DNA of 30,535 bases from SHYR01 sp034406555 (lineage in GTDB: Bacteria > Chloroflexota > Dehalococcoidia > UBA2979): NCBI GenBank assembly GCA_034406555.1, contig DASCRM010000100.1:1-30535 (forward strand), written 5' to 3'. The notes beneath the pieces are model-generated. The model did no database searches, was not told the origin of the DNA, and was given only the letters and a program-made list of their open reading frames with translations. The translations under genes were made by a program, and so were the position numbers. This document shows, in pieces, positions 14,697-23,141 of this stretch (position 1 is its first letter; the number at the start of each line of letters is the position of its first letter).

Positions 14697-16417
14697 ATGC
14701 GCCAGTTGATCGTGCCTCTCGCTATCACCATGCTGCTCTCTGCCGCTCTCTGGTCGACAGTGGCCGGACAGTCGGCTGGTGTGCTGGCCGAAGGCGGTAT
14801 CGACTCCTCCTTCGAGGCGTGGATCGGCAGCGAATTCGCCGGTTGGAGTATCTCGCGCGGTTCGCTCACCGTCGCCGGTCCCGTGCAGGCAGGGGCGGGT
14901 GCGGCAGACGCGGAGGCCGCCGACTCCGGCACCATCGTCGTGAGCTCCAAATTCTGGCTCGTCAACGTAGTGGAGGGCGTCGAGTACACGTTGCGGGCGT
15001 GGATCTACGACGACGCCGCATCGATCAGTGGACTGACGATCGAGCTTGAATTGACGGACAGCTCCGGCGTGCGCATCGGCAAGCCCGAATCGGCCTCGTT
15101 GCTCGGCGACGCCTCCGCGTATCAGCAACTCAGCACCAGCTCGCTCACCGCCATCGCAGGCGCCGCCCACGTGCGCGTACACATCCGCGCGGTCGCGGCA
15201 GCAGCGGAGGCGACCTTCCGCGTCGATAGCGTCACGGTCGCGGCCACTACCCCACCGCCGCCAACGCCATCGCAGCCGGCCGTTCCGGAGAAGTCGCCGG
15301 AACGCTCTCGTCCGGCAGCGGCTTCAGCGACTCCGGCCTCTTGGCTGTGCTGACCTCGCAGAGCGGATCGACGAAGTGGATCCACCTGACGGTGCTGGTC
15401 ACGGGTGGCGGCTGGTACGAGGCGAGCGCACGCTTGCGGGGTGGCAGTGTCGCGGACGGAATGTTGATTCGCATCGCGTGGTACGCATCCGCCGATGGCA
15501 GTGGCGCGCAGCTCTCGACGCCGACTCGCCGCTAATCACCGGCTCGACATCTACGCTCGTGGAGGCGACGACCGGTACAACGCAGGCACCGCCCTCGGCG
15601 CGTTCGGCGAAGCTGCGACTGATGCTGAGGCCGGGCAGCGCAGCGTTCTCAGTCCTGGTCGCGAACGATGTGCGCTTCACCGCAGTCGCCGCACCCCTCT
15701 CAGCCTCGACACCAACGCCGACGCCGACCGCCAGCCCGACTGCCACCGCGACGCCATCGGCTGCTTCGAGCGCAGCGGGATTGGTCTCGCTGATCCGGAT
15801 CACAGAGCTGATGCCAGACCCACCCGAGGAAGGCCGCGACGCCGACTTCGAGTGGGTGGAGCTCACCAACGTCGGCACTGTCGAGGTCTCGCTCGATGGG
15901 TACGTGTTGCGCGACAACAGCGGGGAAGTCGCCCTGCCGAACTTCTCGCTGCCACCCGGCGCGGTGCTGGTGATCGCTGCGCCACTCGCCCGTGTCAGGG
16001 GGGCGGTGGCGTACCGGCTCTCGAGCGCGATCGGCAACGGCTGGCGAACGGTGGCGACCGCCTCGCACTGTTCACGGCCGATGGGGTGAGGGTCGACGCG
16101 GTGTCATACGGCTCGGACCGCACCTACCTCGGTGACGGTACGCCCCCGCTGCCGGCACCGGGGCGGGCGAGTCGTTGAGCCGCAACTTCGTCGACGACGG
16201 CTCGCTCCTCAGCGAGGGCGTGAGGGATCAGCCCTCGCCGGGCCTGCTGCCCGAGCCGCTGGTCGCGCAGCCTGCGAACGAGGACACCCGACCCTCCGAC
16301 GCGAGCAGCACCACAAACCGCGCTGCGTGGCTGGTGCTGACGGCGATCGCGGTCGTCGCACTCACGACAGCCGGTGGGCTGCGCTTGCGCGAGGTGCTGA
16401 GGAACGAGGACGGCTAG
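14697..16417 (+). pseudogene. Secreted lamin-tail-domain surface protein broken by four frameshifts
   Basis: One continuous protein can be read only by changing frame four times. Segment A (from ATG 14697) gives a signal peptide (residues 1-24), a carbohydrate-binding-like beta domain and a TTPPPPTP linker. Segment B (about 15300-15520) and segment C (about 15520-16040) give a second beta domain, a Thr/Pro linker (STPTPTPTASPT) and the start of a lamin tail domain (IRITELMPDP, FEWVELTN). Segment D (about 16040-16150) continues it (ANGGDRLALFTADG), and segment E (to 16417) gives a membrane helix (AAWLVLTAIAVVALTTAGG) and a basic tail. Each junction needs one added base. The intact product would have about 573 residues and be exported and membrane-anchored, perhaps binding polysaccharide or DNA. 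Confidence 0.75.
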
Positions 16418-17151
16418 CGCAGCACGTTCGTCGCGAAGAACCCTGGGTACGTCGATTCGAGGTCGTCCGCGACGGGGCCACGCAGGGCGGCCAGCTCCTC
16501 GGCGGTCGGTGACGGTGTGACGGGCACCTCGTCGGGCAGATCGAGCGCCCAGCCGGTGTTGTCGATCAACTCCTCGCGCGTGACGCCGGGGTGGGCGCTC
16601 TCGAGCTGGAAGCGGCCGCGCGAGCGATCCATGCGGAAGACCGCCATCGGCGTGACGAAGACGTTCGGGCCGGAGCCCATGCGCACGCCCTCCGGTGGGT
16701 CGGCGGGGCAGGTGACGAACTGCACCTGTTCGACGAGCGAGCGCTTCGTGTGTTCGTTGCGAAAGAGGTTGATGCGGCCAGCCACGAAGAACAGCACTGC
16801 GGTGCCGAACGCGCCGGGCAGGCGCACGTCCGGGGCCTCGTAGTCGCCGATCACGTGCAGGTTCGTATTGCCGTGGACATCGATCTCGCCGCCGGAGACG
16901 TGGAAGAGGTCGAGCCCGCCCCGATTGGCGAACTCGAAGAACTCGATGCCTGTGCCGGAGAACGGGTAATACTTCTGCGAGCCGAGCACGATCACCTCAT
17001 TGTCCGGCGTGTGCAGGTACTTCGCGAGCACGAGCGCCGAGGCCGGCACGGGCGAGTTCGCCCCGCAGGCGACCGCCTCCCCGTTCGTGACATCGCGAGA
17101 GAGGCAGACCGCCATCAACTCGTGCGGCGTGTAGACCGCCTCGCTCACCAC
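16414..17151 (-). CDS. CoA-transferase beta subunit (family I, IpdB/GctB-like)
   Basis: A 245-residue subunit of the family I CoA-transferase fold: VACGANSPVPASALVLAKYLHTPDNEVIVLGSQ (about 28-60), FHVSGGEIDVHGNTNL (about 83-98) and RFQLESAHPGVTREELIDNTGW. Classical members hold a catalytic Glu in an E-x-G context shortly after the VIVL strand; the corresponding stretch here reads LGSQKYYPFSG, without Glu. Homologues lacking it, such as IpdAB, hydrolyse a ring of steroid-derived CoA esters instead of moving CoA, so that branch is possible. A GTG start (17151 or 17148) lies 24 bases after the alpha gene; GAGG is distant, so the start is uncertain. Its stop overlaps the convergent lamin-tail pseudogene. 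Confidence 0.82.
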   Translation of the reverse strand: MVSEAVYTPHELMAVCLSRDVTNGEAVACGANSPVPASALVLAKYLHTPDNEVIVLGSQKYYPFSGTGIEFFEFANRGGLDLFHVSGGEIDVHGNTNLHVIGDYEAPDVRLPGAFGTAVLFFVAGRINLFRNEHTKRSLVEQVQFVTCPADPPEGVRMGSGPNVFVTPMAVFRMDRSRGRFQLESAHPGVTREELIDNTGWALDLPDEVPVTPSPTAEELAALRGPVADDLESTYPGFFATNVLR

Positions 17152-17175
17152 CGCGCGCCTGGCCTCATGCGAGGG

Positions 17176-17994
17176 TTAGCCGGCGGTCGTCGTCGCGAGC
17201 ACGTAGCGATCGAGGTAGCGGTCGAACTCGTCGGCACGGGCGCACTGGTCGTAGAACTCCAGTTCCTCGCTGTCCGCCTCGTACAGCCCTTCCATCGCAC
17301 CGGGGCGCGACCCGCCGGGCGCTTCGACCACGGCCTGCACGTAGATCGAGGCGAGGTGCTGCTGATGGGGCTCAATGTCCTCCGGGCCCAGCGTGCCATC
17401 GACGATCTCTTCCGCGGTCACGATCACCAGCTTCGAGGCGGCGGCGAGAATCTGGCCATCAGCGCTCCGGGAAATTGCGGCGTTCCCGTTGCGATCCGCC
17501 TTCCACGCGTGGATCACCGCCACCTCCGGTTCGAGCGCCGGGACGACGATGATGCGCTCTGCGGTGTGGAACGGATTCTCGACGAGCATGAAGTCGTGAC
17601 GGTCGGCGAGGTCGGAGCCCGCGAGACCCGGCGTCGGGATGTACGGGATACCCATGGCCCCAGCACGGAGGCCGTAGAGCACGACCGGTCAGGTCGAGTC
17701 CAGGGCGTGGATCTCGCCACCCTGCGTGGCGCGGCGGAAGTTCGGCGCGCTGCCGGCCTCGCCCTGCGTGACGGCGCCGGTCTCGACCGTCGCCGTCACG
17801 CCGCCGCCGATCAGCAGGTCCGCGGCCCAGCCGCCCGAGGGGACGTGGATCGCGTGCAGCCCCGTGCGTTGCTGGCGAATCAGCTCCTTGAAAAGCGTGA
17901 CGGGGGCGCAGTCGACGGCGCCGACGGTGCCGAGGGTGGCACCATCCGAGATCAGTCTCGCGGCCTCGCTCAGTGAGACGACCTTGTCTGCCAT
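17176..17994 (-). pseudogene. CoA-transferase alpha subunit with in-frame TGA
   Basis: The 273-codon frame from ATG 17994 (AGGAATGGAG site) encodes the alpha subunit of a family I CoA-transferase. It runs from ADKVVSLSEAARLISDGATLG through GAVDCAP and GWAADLLIGGGV to EIHALDST, then meets TGA at 17689-17691, and continues in the same frame as PVVLYGLRAGAMGIPYIPT to a normal C-terminus. There is no frame change, and the two halves join without a gap in the family pattern, so a single base change (for example TCA or TGG to TGA) explains it. The partner beta gene is open. Selenocysteine is unlikely because no family member is known to carry it there. Sequencing error cannot be excluded. Confidence 0.8.
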
Positions 17995-18109
17995 CGCGTA
18001 CTCCATTCCTGCTGCCCGTTCGCCGCCATTCTACTCCGGCGACCGGCGCAACGCGGCGCCTCCCCAAGTGCCGCCCGCGCGTAGAATTGCGACAGCGAGG
18101 AGCGCGCCA

Positions 18110-19039
18110 ATGCCTCACACGTTGCTGCTGGCCGAACCGCGAGGGTTCTGCGCGGGCGTCGTACGTGCGATCGATGTGCTCGATCGCGTGCTCGATGATG
18201 AAGACTCGGCGGTCTACGCCTTCCACGAAATCGTCCACAACCGCTACGTCGTCGAACGATTCGAGCAGCGCGGCGCGATCTTCGTGAACTCGATCAGCGA
18301 GATCCCCGAAGGCTCGCGCGTTATCTTCAGCGCGCACGGCGTCTCTCCCGAGGTGGTGGCGGAGGCGGAGCGTCGCAACCTGCGCGTGGTGGACGCCACC
18401 TGCCCGCTCGTGACGAAGGTGCACTTGGAAACCCGCAAGGCGGCGAAGGACGGCTACGACATCCTGCTCGTCGGCCACCGCGGCCACGACGAGATCGAGG
18501 GCACCGCGGGCGAGGCGCCGGATCGAGCGACCGTCGTCGAGACGCCGGAGGAAGCGGCCACACTCGACCGTCGCACCCGGCCGGTCTTCGTCGTTACGCA
18601 GACAACGCTCTCGGTGGACGACACGGCCGCCACGATCGAATCGATCCGCGAGAGCTACCCGGCTGCCGAGGTGCGCAACGACATCTGCTACGCGACGACC
18701 AATCGCCAGGCGGCGGTTCGCGAGATCGCGGAGCGCGCCGGAGTGGTGATCGTCGTCGGCTCCAGCAACTCCAGCAACACGGTGCGCCTGCGAGAAGTCG
18801 CCGCCGGATTGGGCACGCCCGCCTACCGCGTGGACGGGGTCGATGAGATCGACCCCGCCTGGTACGACAGGGTTGAGGTCGTGGGACTCACGGCAGGCGC
18901 GTCTGTGCCGGACGAGCTGCTGACACCGATCATCAAGGACCTGCACAGCCGTGGCGTGGCGACGGTGGAGCCGGTGATCGTCGCGGAAGAGACTGTGGTC
19001 TTCCAGCCGCCGGAGGAGATGGATTCTCCCCCCGGCTAA
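18110..19039 (+). CDS. ispH: 4-hydroxy-3-methylbut-2-enyl diphosphate reductase
   Basis: A 309-residue IspH, the last enzyme of the MEP isoprenoid pathway; it reduces HMBPP to IPP and DMAPP with a [4Fe-4S] cluster. The three cluster cysteines are C14 (RGFCAGV), C98 (DATCPLV) and C193 (NDICYATTNRQ). Substrate-site motifs are HEIVHN (39-44), SAHGVSP (74-80), VGHRGHDEIEGT (121-132) and SSNSSN (about 215). The start at ATG 18110 follows an AGGAG site. A TAGAAT element (18082-18087) could be its -10 box, though no -35 was found. The flanking CoA-transferase gene is divergent. All key residues are present. Confidence 0.96.
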   Translation: MPHTLLLAEPRGFCAGVVRAIDVLDRVLDDEDSAVYAFHEIVHNRYVVERFEQRGAIFVNSISEIPEGSRVIFSAHGVSPEVVAEAERRNLRVVDATCPLVTKVHLETRKAAKDGYDILLVGHRGHDEIEGTAGEAPDRATVVETPEEAATLDRRTRPVFVVTQTTLSVDDTAATIESIRESYPAAEVRNDICYATTNRQAAVREIAERAGVVIVVGSSNSSNTVRLREVAAGLGTPAYRVDGVDEIDPAWYDRVEVVGLTAGASVPDELLTPIIKDLHSRGVATVEPVIVAEETVVFQPPEEMDSPPG

Positions 19040-19053
19040 ACAGCTCTCGGGGG
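19029..19053. terminator. Candidate hairpin terminator between ispH and DUF2267 gene
   Basis: CCCCCG (19029-19034) pairs with CGGGGG (19048-19053), with an inner GCT/AGC stem and a three-base bulge. It spans the ispH stop codon and precedes the end of the convergent gene. The stem is GC-rich but lacks a U-tract. Confidence 0.4.
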
Positions 19054-19064
19054 CGCTCAGCCGT

Positions 19065-19511
19065 TCAGACGACCGGTTCGCCCTCGCCTCGGAACCACTC
19101 GCCCAGTACGACCGGCAACGCGTCACAAATCCTTTTGAGCGCGTCCTCGGGAATCGTCTCCGCGATCAGCGTGAGCACGGCCCGCGCGCGGCGCTCGATC
19201 TCCTCGGCGGCCGTCGATGCGAGCACGTCGTCTCCACCAGAGGTGCGATCCCAGTAGCCGGTCGTCTGATGCTCGCTCATCAGGTAGCCGATGAAGAGAT
19301 GCTCATCGATCAGCGGGTCGTAGATCGCGTTGCTCGCGGCCAGCCGCACGCCGATCGGGCCCGGTAATACGAGCGAGAGCAGCTCGCATTCCGGAGCCGG
19401 CAGCGCGTGGGCCAACGCGTTGACGACCTCCATCACCACAACCTCGGCGTCTTGTTCGGCAGGCAGATCCATCCGTGTCTGGATGGTGTCGATGAACTCG
19501 TCGTACCCCAT
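19065..19511 (-). CDS. DUF2267 family protein
   Basis: A 148-residue acidic, helical protein whose start (MGYDEFIDTIQTRMDLP) and later part (AEEIERRARAVLTLIAETIPEDALKRICDALP) match the repeated helical pattern of DUF2267. Members are cytoplasmic and of unknown function, and the two halves look like duplicated helical units. ATG 19511 follows a GGGGGA site. It begins 27 bases after the korB stop on the same strand and is probably the last gene of the kor operon; no catalytic role in that complex is indicated. Confidence 0.75.
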   Translation of the reverse strand: MGYDEFIDTIQTRMDLPAEQDAEVVVMEVVNALAHALPAPECELLSLVLPGPIGVRLAASNAIYDPLIDEHLFIGYLMSEHQTTGYWDRTSGGDDVLASTAAEEIERRARAVLTLIAETIPEDALKRICDALPVVLGEWFRGEGEPVV

Positions 19512-19538
19512 CGGTCCCCCTGCCTGGCCTTTCGGGCG

Positions 19539-20441
19539 CTAGCTGAAGAGCTGGCGCTTGAGCTGATCGTATCGCGGATCTTGCGGACTGTGCTCCGCCA
19601 TCCCCTGTACCGGGTGGACCTCTGCCTGCTGTAACGCGGCCATCTGCTGCTCATATGTCGGACCCGGCGGATCCTGCTCGTAGAGCACGCCCAGCGGGAT
19701 GCGGTCGCCCCACTCCTGTACACGCTCCCACGCTGCGGTGCGGTCGGAGACCCCCGCGTCCTGCTCGTGCTCGTAGCCCCGCTCGCGGTACCAGTCGTAC
19801 GTGTTGATCTTGTTGAAGGTCGTACACGGCTGGAGCACATCGATGTGCGCGTAGCCGGGGAATTCGATCCCGCGCGCGATAGTGTTGGCGAGGTTCTTCG
19901 GCGCGCCGGCGAACCCGCGTGCGATGAATCCGGCGCCGCTGGAAAAGGTGAGCGCGGTCGGCGAGAACGCCTGCTCGATCGACCCTCGCGGGGAGGTCAT
20001 GCTGATGTAACCGTGCTCGCTCGTCGGCGAGTACTGGCCCTTTGTCAGCCCGTAGACCTGGTTGTTCTCGACGATGTGCGTGATGTTCGGATTGCGGCGT
20101 GCGGTGTGGATCAGGTGGTTGCCGCCGATGCCGTAGGCGTCGCCATCACCATCGACGACAATCACGTGCAGATCCGGGTTCGCCAGCTTCGCGCCCGTCG
20201 CGAACGGCAGCGGGCGGCCGTGCAACGTGAGCAGGCCGTAGGCGAGCATGTAGTCGGGCAGCTTCGACCCGCAGCCGATGCCGGTGACGACCAGCACCTC
20301 ATGCGGCGGGATCCCCAGTTCGGCGAGCGCTCCCTTGAGCGCGTTCAGCACGCCGAAGTCGCCACAACCGGGGCACCACGTCGGCTTCACGTGCCCCTCG
20401 TATGGGGAGATGTCGATGCGTTCACGCGTCTCGGTGGTCAT
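19539..20441 (-). CDS. korB: 2-oxoacid:ferredoxin oxidoreductase beta subunit
   Basis: A 300-residue thiamine-pyrophosphate-binding subunit. The TPP-Mg site is seen in DGDGDAYGIGGNHLIHTARRN (about 97-117) followed by ENNQVYGLTKGQ (125-136). Cysteines C23, C26, C57 and C206 (WCPGCG, GIGCGSK, QPCTTFN) fit the [4Fe-4S] cluster ligands of the two-subunit KorAB type. The enzyme oxidatively decarboxylates 2-oxoglutarate or a related 2-oxoacid to acyl-CoA, passing electrons to ferredoxin; the exact substrate is not decided by sequence. ATG 20441 follows a strong AGGAGAGGAG site, 16 bases after the alpha gene. Confidence 0.94.
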   Translation of the reverse strand: MTTETRERIDISPYEGHVKPTWCPGCGDFGVLNALKGALAELGIPPHEVLVVTGIGCGSKLPDYMLAYGLLTLHGRPLPFATGAKLANPDLHVIVVDGDGDAYGIGGNHLIHTARRNPNITHIVENNQVYGLTKGQYSPTSEHGYISMTSPRGSIEQAFSPTALTFSSGAGFIARGFAGAPKNLANTIARGIEFPGYAHIDVLQPCTTFNKINTYDWYRERGYEHEQDAGVSDRTAAWERVQEWGDRIPLGVLYEQDPPGPTYEQQMAALQQAEVHPVQGMAEHSPQDPRYDQLKRQLFS

Positions 20442-20457
20442 CGCTGCTGCTCCTCTC

Positions 20458-22224
20458 CTAAACGGCCGGCAGGGCCGCGAACGCTTCCAGGATGTCTTCC
20501 GGGTTGAAGAGGCGGCCGTCGTATTTCAGCATCCGGTCGGCGATCTCGATGCCCGTCTCCTGCCGGATCAGCTGGCCCAGCTGGCCGTTGAAGTTCTGCT
20601 CCACCAGCACGAGCCGACGCGCGCTGTTGAGCAGCTCAGCGGCTCCATCCGGGAACGGCCAGAGGTCGACGAACTGCAGCAGGTTGAGCGAGATGCCCTG
20701 CATCTCCGCCAGTTCGACGGCTTCGCGGCAGACCATGTAGGTCGAGCCCCAGCAGACGAGCGTGACGTCCGCATCGGCCAGCCCGTCACTGCGCGGCGGG
20801 TCGATATCGACCTGCGCGGTGACCAGCTTGCGCATGCGCTTGTCCATCATCGGCACGCGGTCATCGGCGTCCTCGCTGATGTGCCCGGCCTCGGTGTGCT
20901 CGTCGCTCGTGACGGAGTGGATGGTTCCAGGGTTGCCGGGGAAGGCGCGAGGCGAGATGCCGTCATCGCTGAAGGCGTAGCGCTGGTACTTGTCCGCCTC
21001 GTTGGCCGGAACGGTCGTGTCCATGACCAGCTTGCCGCGGTCGAAGGTCACATCGTCGGTCGAGAAGTAGTCGGCGGGGAACGTGCGCAGCGCGGACGAG
21101 AGGTACGTGTCGGTCAGCACGAAGACCGGGCACTGGTACTTCTCGGCCAGGTCGAAGGCGCGCCAGCCGGTGTCGAAGCACTGCCCGATCGAGCCCGGAG
21201 CGAGCACGATGCGCGGGAACTCGCCGTGGCCGAGGTTGAGCACGAACTGCAGGTCTGACTGCTCAGTGCGCGTCGGCAGACCGGTCGACGGTCCCCCGCG
21301 CATCGCGTCGATCACCACGACGGGGATCTCCGTCATGCCGGCGAAGCCGATCCCCTCGACCATCAACGAGAGCCCGCCGCCGGAGGTCGCCGTCATCGCG
21401 CGGGCACCCGCAAAGCCGGCGCCGATCGCCATCGCGATCGCGGCGATCTCGTCCTCGGTGTGCTTCGTAACGACGCCCAGCGAGGGGTCGAGGGCGGTCA
21501 TCCACTCGAGCACGGTCGTCGCGGGGGTCATCGGGTAGGCCGAGACGAAGCGGCAGCCGGCGACGAGCGCGCCGTAGGCGAGCGCCTGGTTGCCCTGTAC
21601 AAGGATCTGCGGGCCGCTCTCCGGCAGCGAAGCGAGGCGGTGATTGAACTCGCCCCCGTGCTGCTTCTCGACCATCTGCCGAGCCGCGACCATCACAGCC
21701 ACGTTCTTCTCCGCCACCTCTTCGCTCTTCATGCCGAAGTTGTCGCGCGTCACCTGCTCCATCGTCTCAGTGGAGAACCCGGTGAGGCCGGCAGCCGCGC
21801 CCAGCGCTGCGGTGTTGATCATGATCCGCGAGCCGCCCGCCTCCTGCGCGATCGCGCCCAGTGGCAACGGGAAGGTCTGGAACCCGCGCGAACGAACCTG
21901 GTCGGAATCGATCTTCAGCCGCTCGTCGTAGATCACCGCACCACCCTCGGCGAGCTCGTCGAGGTGCATCGTCACCGTCTCGGGGGTGAACGCGATCATC
22001 AGATGGTGCTGTCGCTTCTGAGAGCGGACGAAGTCGTCGGAGCCGATCCGGATCGTGTAGAAGTTGTGGCCGCCACGAATCTGGGAGCGGTAGTCCTGCG
22101 TGGCAAAGATGTGCAGGCCGGCGCGCGCGAGCGCCAGCGAGAGGCCGGCCCCGGACGACTCAACGCCCTGACCGGCGTCTCCGCCGATCAGGATGGACAT
22201 CGAATTCAGGCTCTCAGCCGACAC
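20458..22224 (-). CDS. korA: 2-oxoacid:ferredoxin oxidoreductase alpha subunit (gamma-alpha fusion)
   Basis: A 588-residue fused subunit. Residues about 10-190 form the gamma domain (LIGGDAGQGVESSG, DYRSQIRGGHNFYTIRIG), and about 195-588 form the alpha (pyrimidine-binding) domain (LVQGNQALAYGALVAGCRF, AYPMTPATTVLEW, RAMTATSGGGLSLM). With KorB it forms the (alpha-beta)2 enzyme typical of Chloroflexota, archaea and other anaerobe-type metabolism, supplying reduced ferredoxin. The GTG at 22224 is chosen for its GAGGCGAGG site; ATG 22200 (eight residues later, at MSILIGG) is the conserved start in many homologues, so the start is uncertain. A TATACT box lies about 60 bases upstream. Confidence 0.93.
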   Translation of the reverse strand: MSAESLNSMSILIGGDAGQGVESSGAGLSLALARAGLHIFATQDYRSQIRGGHNFYTIRIGSDDFVRSQKRQHHLMIAFTPETVTMHLDELAEGGAVIYDERLKIDSDQVRSRGFQTFPLPLGAIAQEAGGSRIMINTAALGAAAGLTGFSTETMEQVTRDNFGMKSEEVAEKNVAVMVAARQMVEKQHGGEFNHRLASLPESGPQILVQGNQALAYGALVAGCRFVSAYPMTPATTVLEWMTALDPSLGVVTKHTEDEIAAIAMAIGAGFAGARAMTATSGGGLSLMVEGIGFAGMTEIPVVVIDAMRGGPSTGLPTRTEQSDLQFVLNLGHGEFPRIVLAPGSIGQCFDTGWRAFDLAEKYQCPVFVLTDTYLSSALRTFPADYFSTDDVTFDRGKLVMDTTVPANEADKYQRYAFSDDGISPRAFPGNPGTIHSVTSDEHTEAGHISEDADDRVPMMDKRMRKLVTAQVDIDPPRSDGLADADVTLVCWGSTYMVCREAVELAEMQGISLNLLQFVDLWPFPDGAAELLNSARRLVLVEQNFNGQLGQLIRQETGIEIADRMLKYDGRLFNPEDILEAFAALPAV

Positions 22225-22283
22225 ACTGCCTCGCCTCGATGCGTCTCCCAATAGGAGAATCTCGTTTGAGCGCCCACTTCCTC

Positions 22284-22289
22284 AGTATA
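22284..22289 (-). promoter_or_regulatory. Candidate -10 box of the kor operon
   Basis: On the minus strand TATACT (five of six to TATAAT) lies 59 bases ahead of the chosen korA start. No good -35 sits at 16-18 bases, so the promoter may depend on an activator or be chance. Confidence 0.35.
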
Positions 22290-22350
22290 GGTTTCCACCC
22301 GCGGACAACAGGTGGCGAGCTTACAGTTGAACGCGACATCGCGAGAGCGA

Positions 22351-22906
22351 CTAGCGAATCACGTAGCCGATGCCGCGAACCGTCGTGACGATGTTCGCGG
22401 CGCCGCTTGCGTTCAGTTTGGGACGCAGCCCCGAGACGTGCGCCTCCACGAAGTTCCGCTGGCCGAAGGTCTCGTAGTCCCAGACGTGGGTCGAAATCGT
22501 GTCGGTCGTGAGCACCTCTCCGCGTCGCTCGAGCAACAGCCGCAGGATCGAGAATTCCTTGGGCGTCAGCATCAGCTCCTCGCCGTGGACATGCACCTCA
22601 TGCGCGCGCAGGTTCATGGTGACGCGGCATTACGGCTCGTACACGGCGGTGCAGCTCGGCTGCGTGCACGGATCTGCCGGCACACATCGAACCCTGACAT
22701 CTTCGGCAAGCCCATATCGAGGATCACGAGGTCGAACGGCCCGCGGTCGAGCACTGCGAGCGCCTCCTCGCCGCTGCCGACGCCGTTCGAGACATTGCCG
22801 TCGGCGGCCAGGTGCGCGGCAATCAAGTCGCGCACCAGTGGCTCGTCATCGACGATCAGTACCCGTGGCGACTGGCGGGGGCTTCGGATGTTGGCTGAGC
22901 GACCAT
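22351..22906 (-). pseudogene. OmpR-type response regulator, decayed
   Basis: Pieces of one two-component regulator lie in three frames. ATG 22906 behind GGAGG starts a short N-terminus (VAQPTSEAPASR), then a missing base moves to the receiver core (VLIVDDEP; phospho-acceptor in VILDMGLPKMSG) ending near QIRA. A third frame shows AELHRRVRAVMPR, the last receiver helix, and then the winged-helix output domain begins (MNLRAHEV, LMLTPKEFSILRLLLERRGEVL, VEAHVSGLRPKL, VRGIGYVIR). The receiver stretch that should hold the conserved Thr and Lys (roughly 40-50 residues) is deleted. No histidine kinase adjoins it. A full-length functional regulator cannot be made from this sequence. Confidence 0.85.
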
Positions 22907-23141
22907 ATCGGCCTCCAGATCTGCCAGCGAAGATTGGCCGCTACCAGCCTGATTATCAGGCGTCGAGCAGCGGACAATTCCCTCACTGCTGGTGATTCAC
23001 CTAAACTCGAATCACCTTCGAAATCACCCTGGATAGCGCTCGCATCAGAAGTCTGACGCGGCAGAGTGATTTCCGTCAGTTTGCGACCAACTCGGATCCG
23101 CGACCATGGGTAAAACCCTTATTAAATAATTTATCAATGAA
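22907..23141. other. AT-rich intergenic region with repeats
   Basis: No gene is seen. ATTCACC (22995-23001), AATCACC (23010-23016) and AATCACC (23022-23028) form three similar direct repeats, the first within a near-palindrome GGTGATTCACC. AATAATT (23125-23131) and AATTATT (23140-23146) are perfect inverted arms around eight bases, next to GGGTAAAACCC; this AT-rich hairpin overlaps the stop codon of the hydrolase gene and might end its transcript. AT-richness contrasts with the flanks. Confidence 0.4.

Noticed and set aside
15290..16160. Programmed frameshifting in the lamin-tail gene
   Set aside because: Four separate shifts without slippery heptamers or downstream pseudoknots are not plausible as programmed events.
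17689..17691. Selenocysteine insertion at the CoA-transferase TGA
   Set aside because: No CoA-transferase is known with Sec there, no convincing SECIS-like stem was seen just downstream, and TGA serves as an ordinary stop for several genes in the window.
17459..19126. A 555-codon minus-strand frame across ispH and the CoA-transferase alpha gene
   Set aside because: Low-complexity Arg/His-rich translation opposite ispH; the genuine frames there have catalytic motifs.
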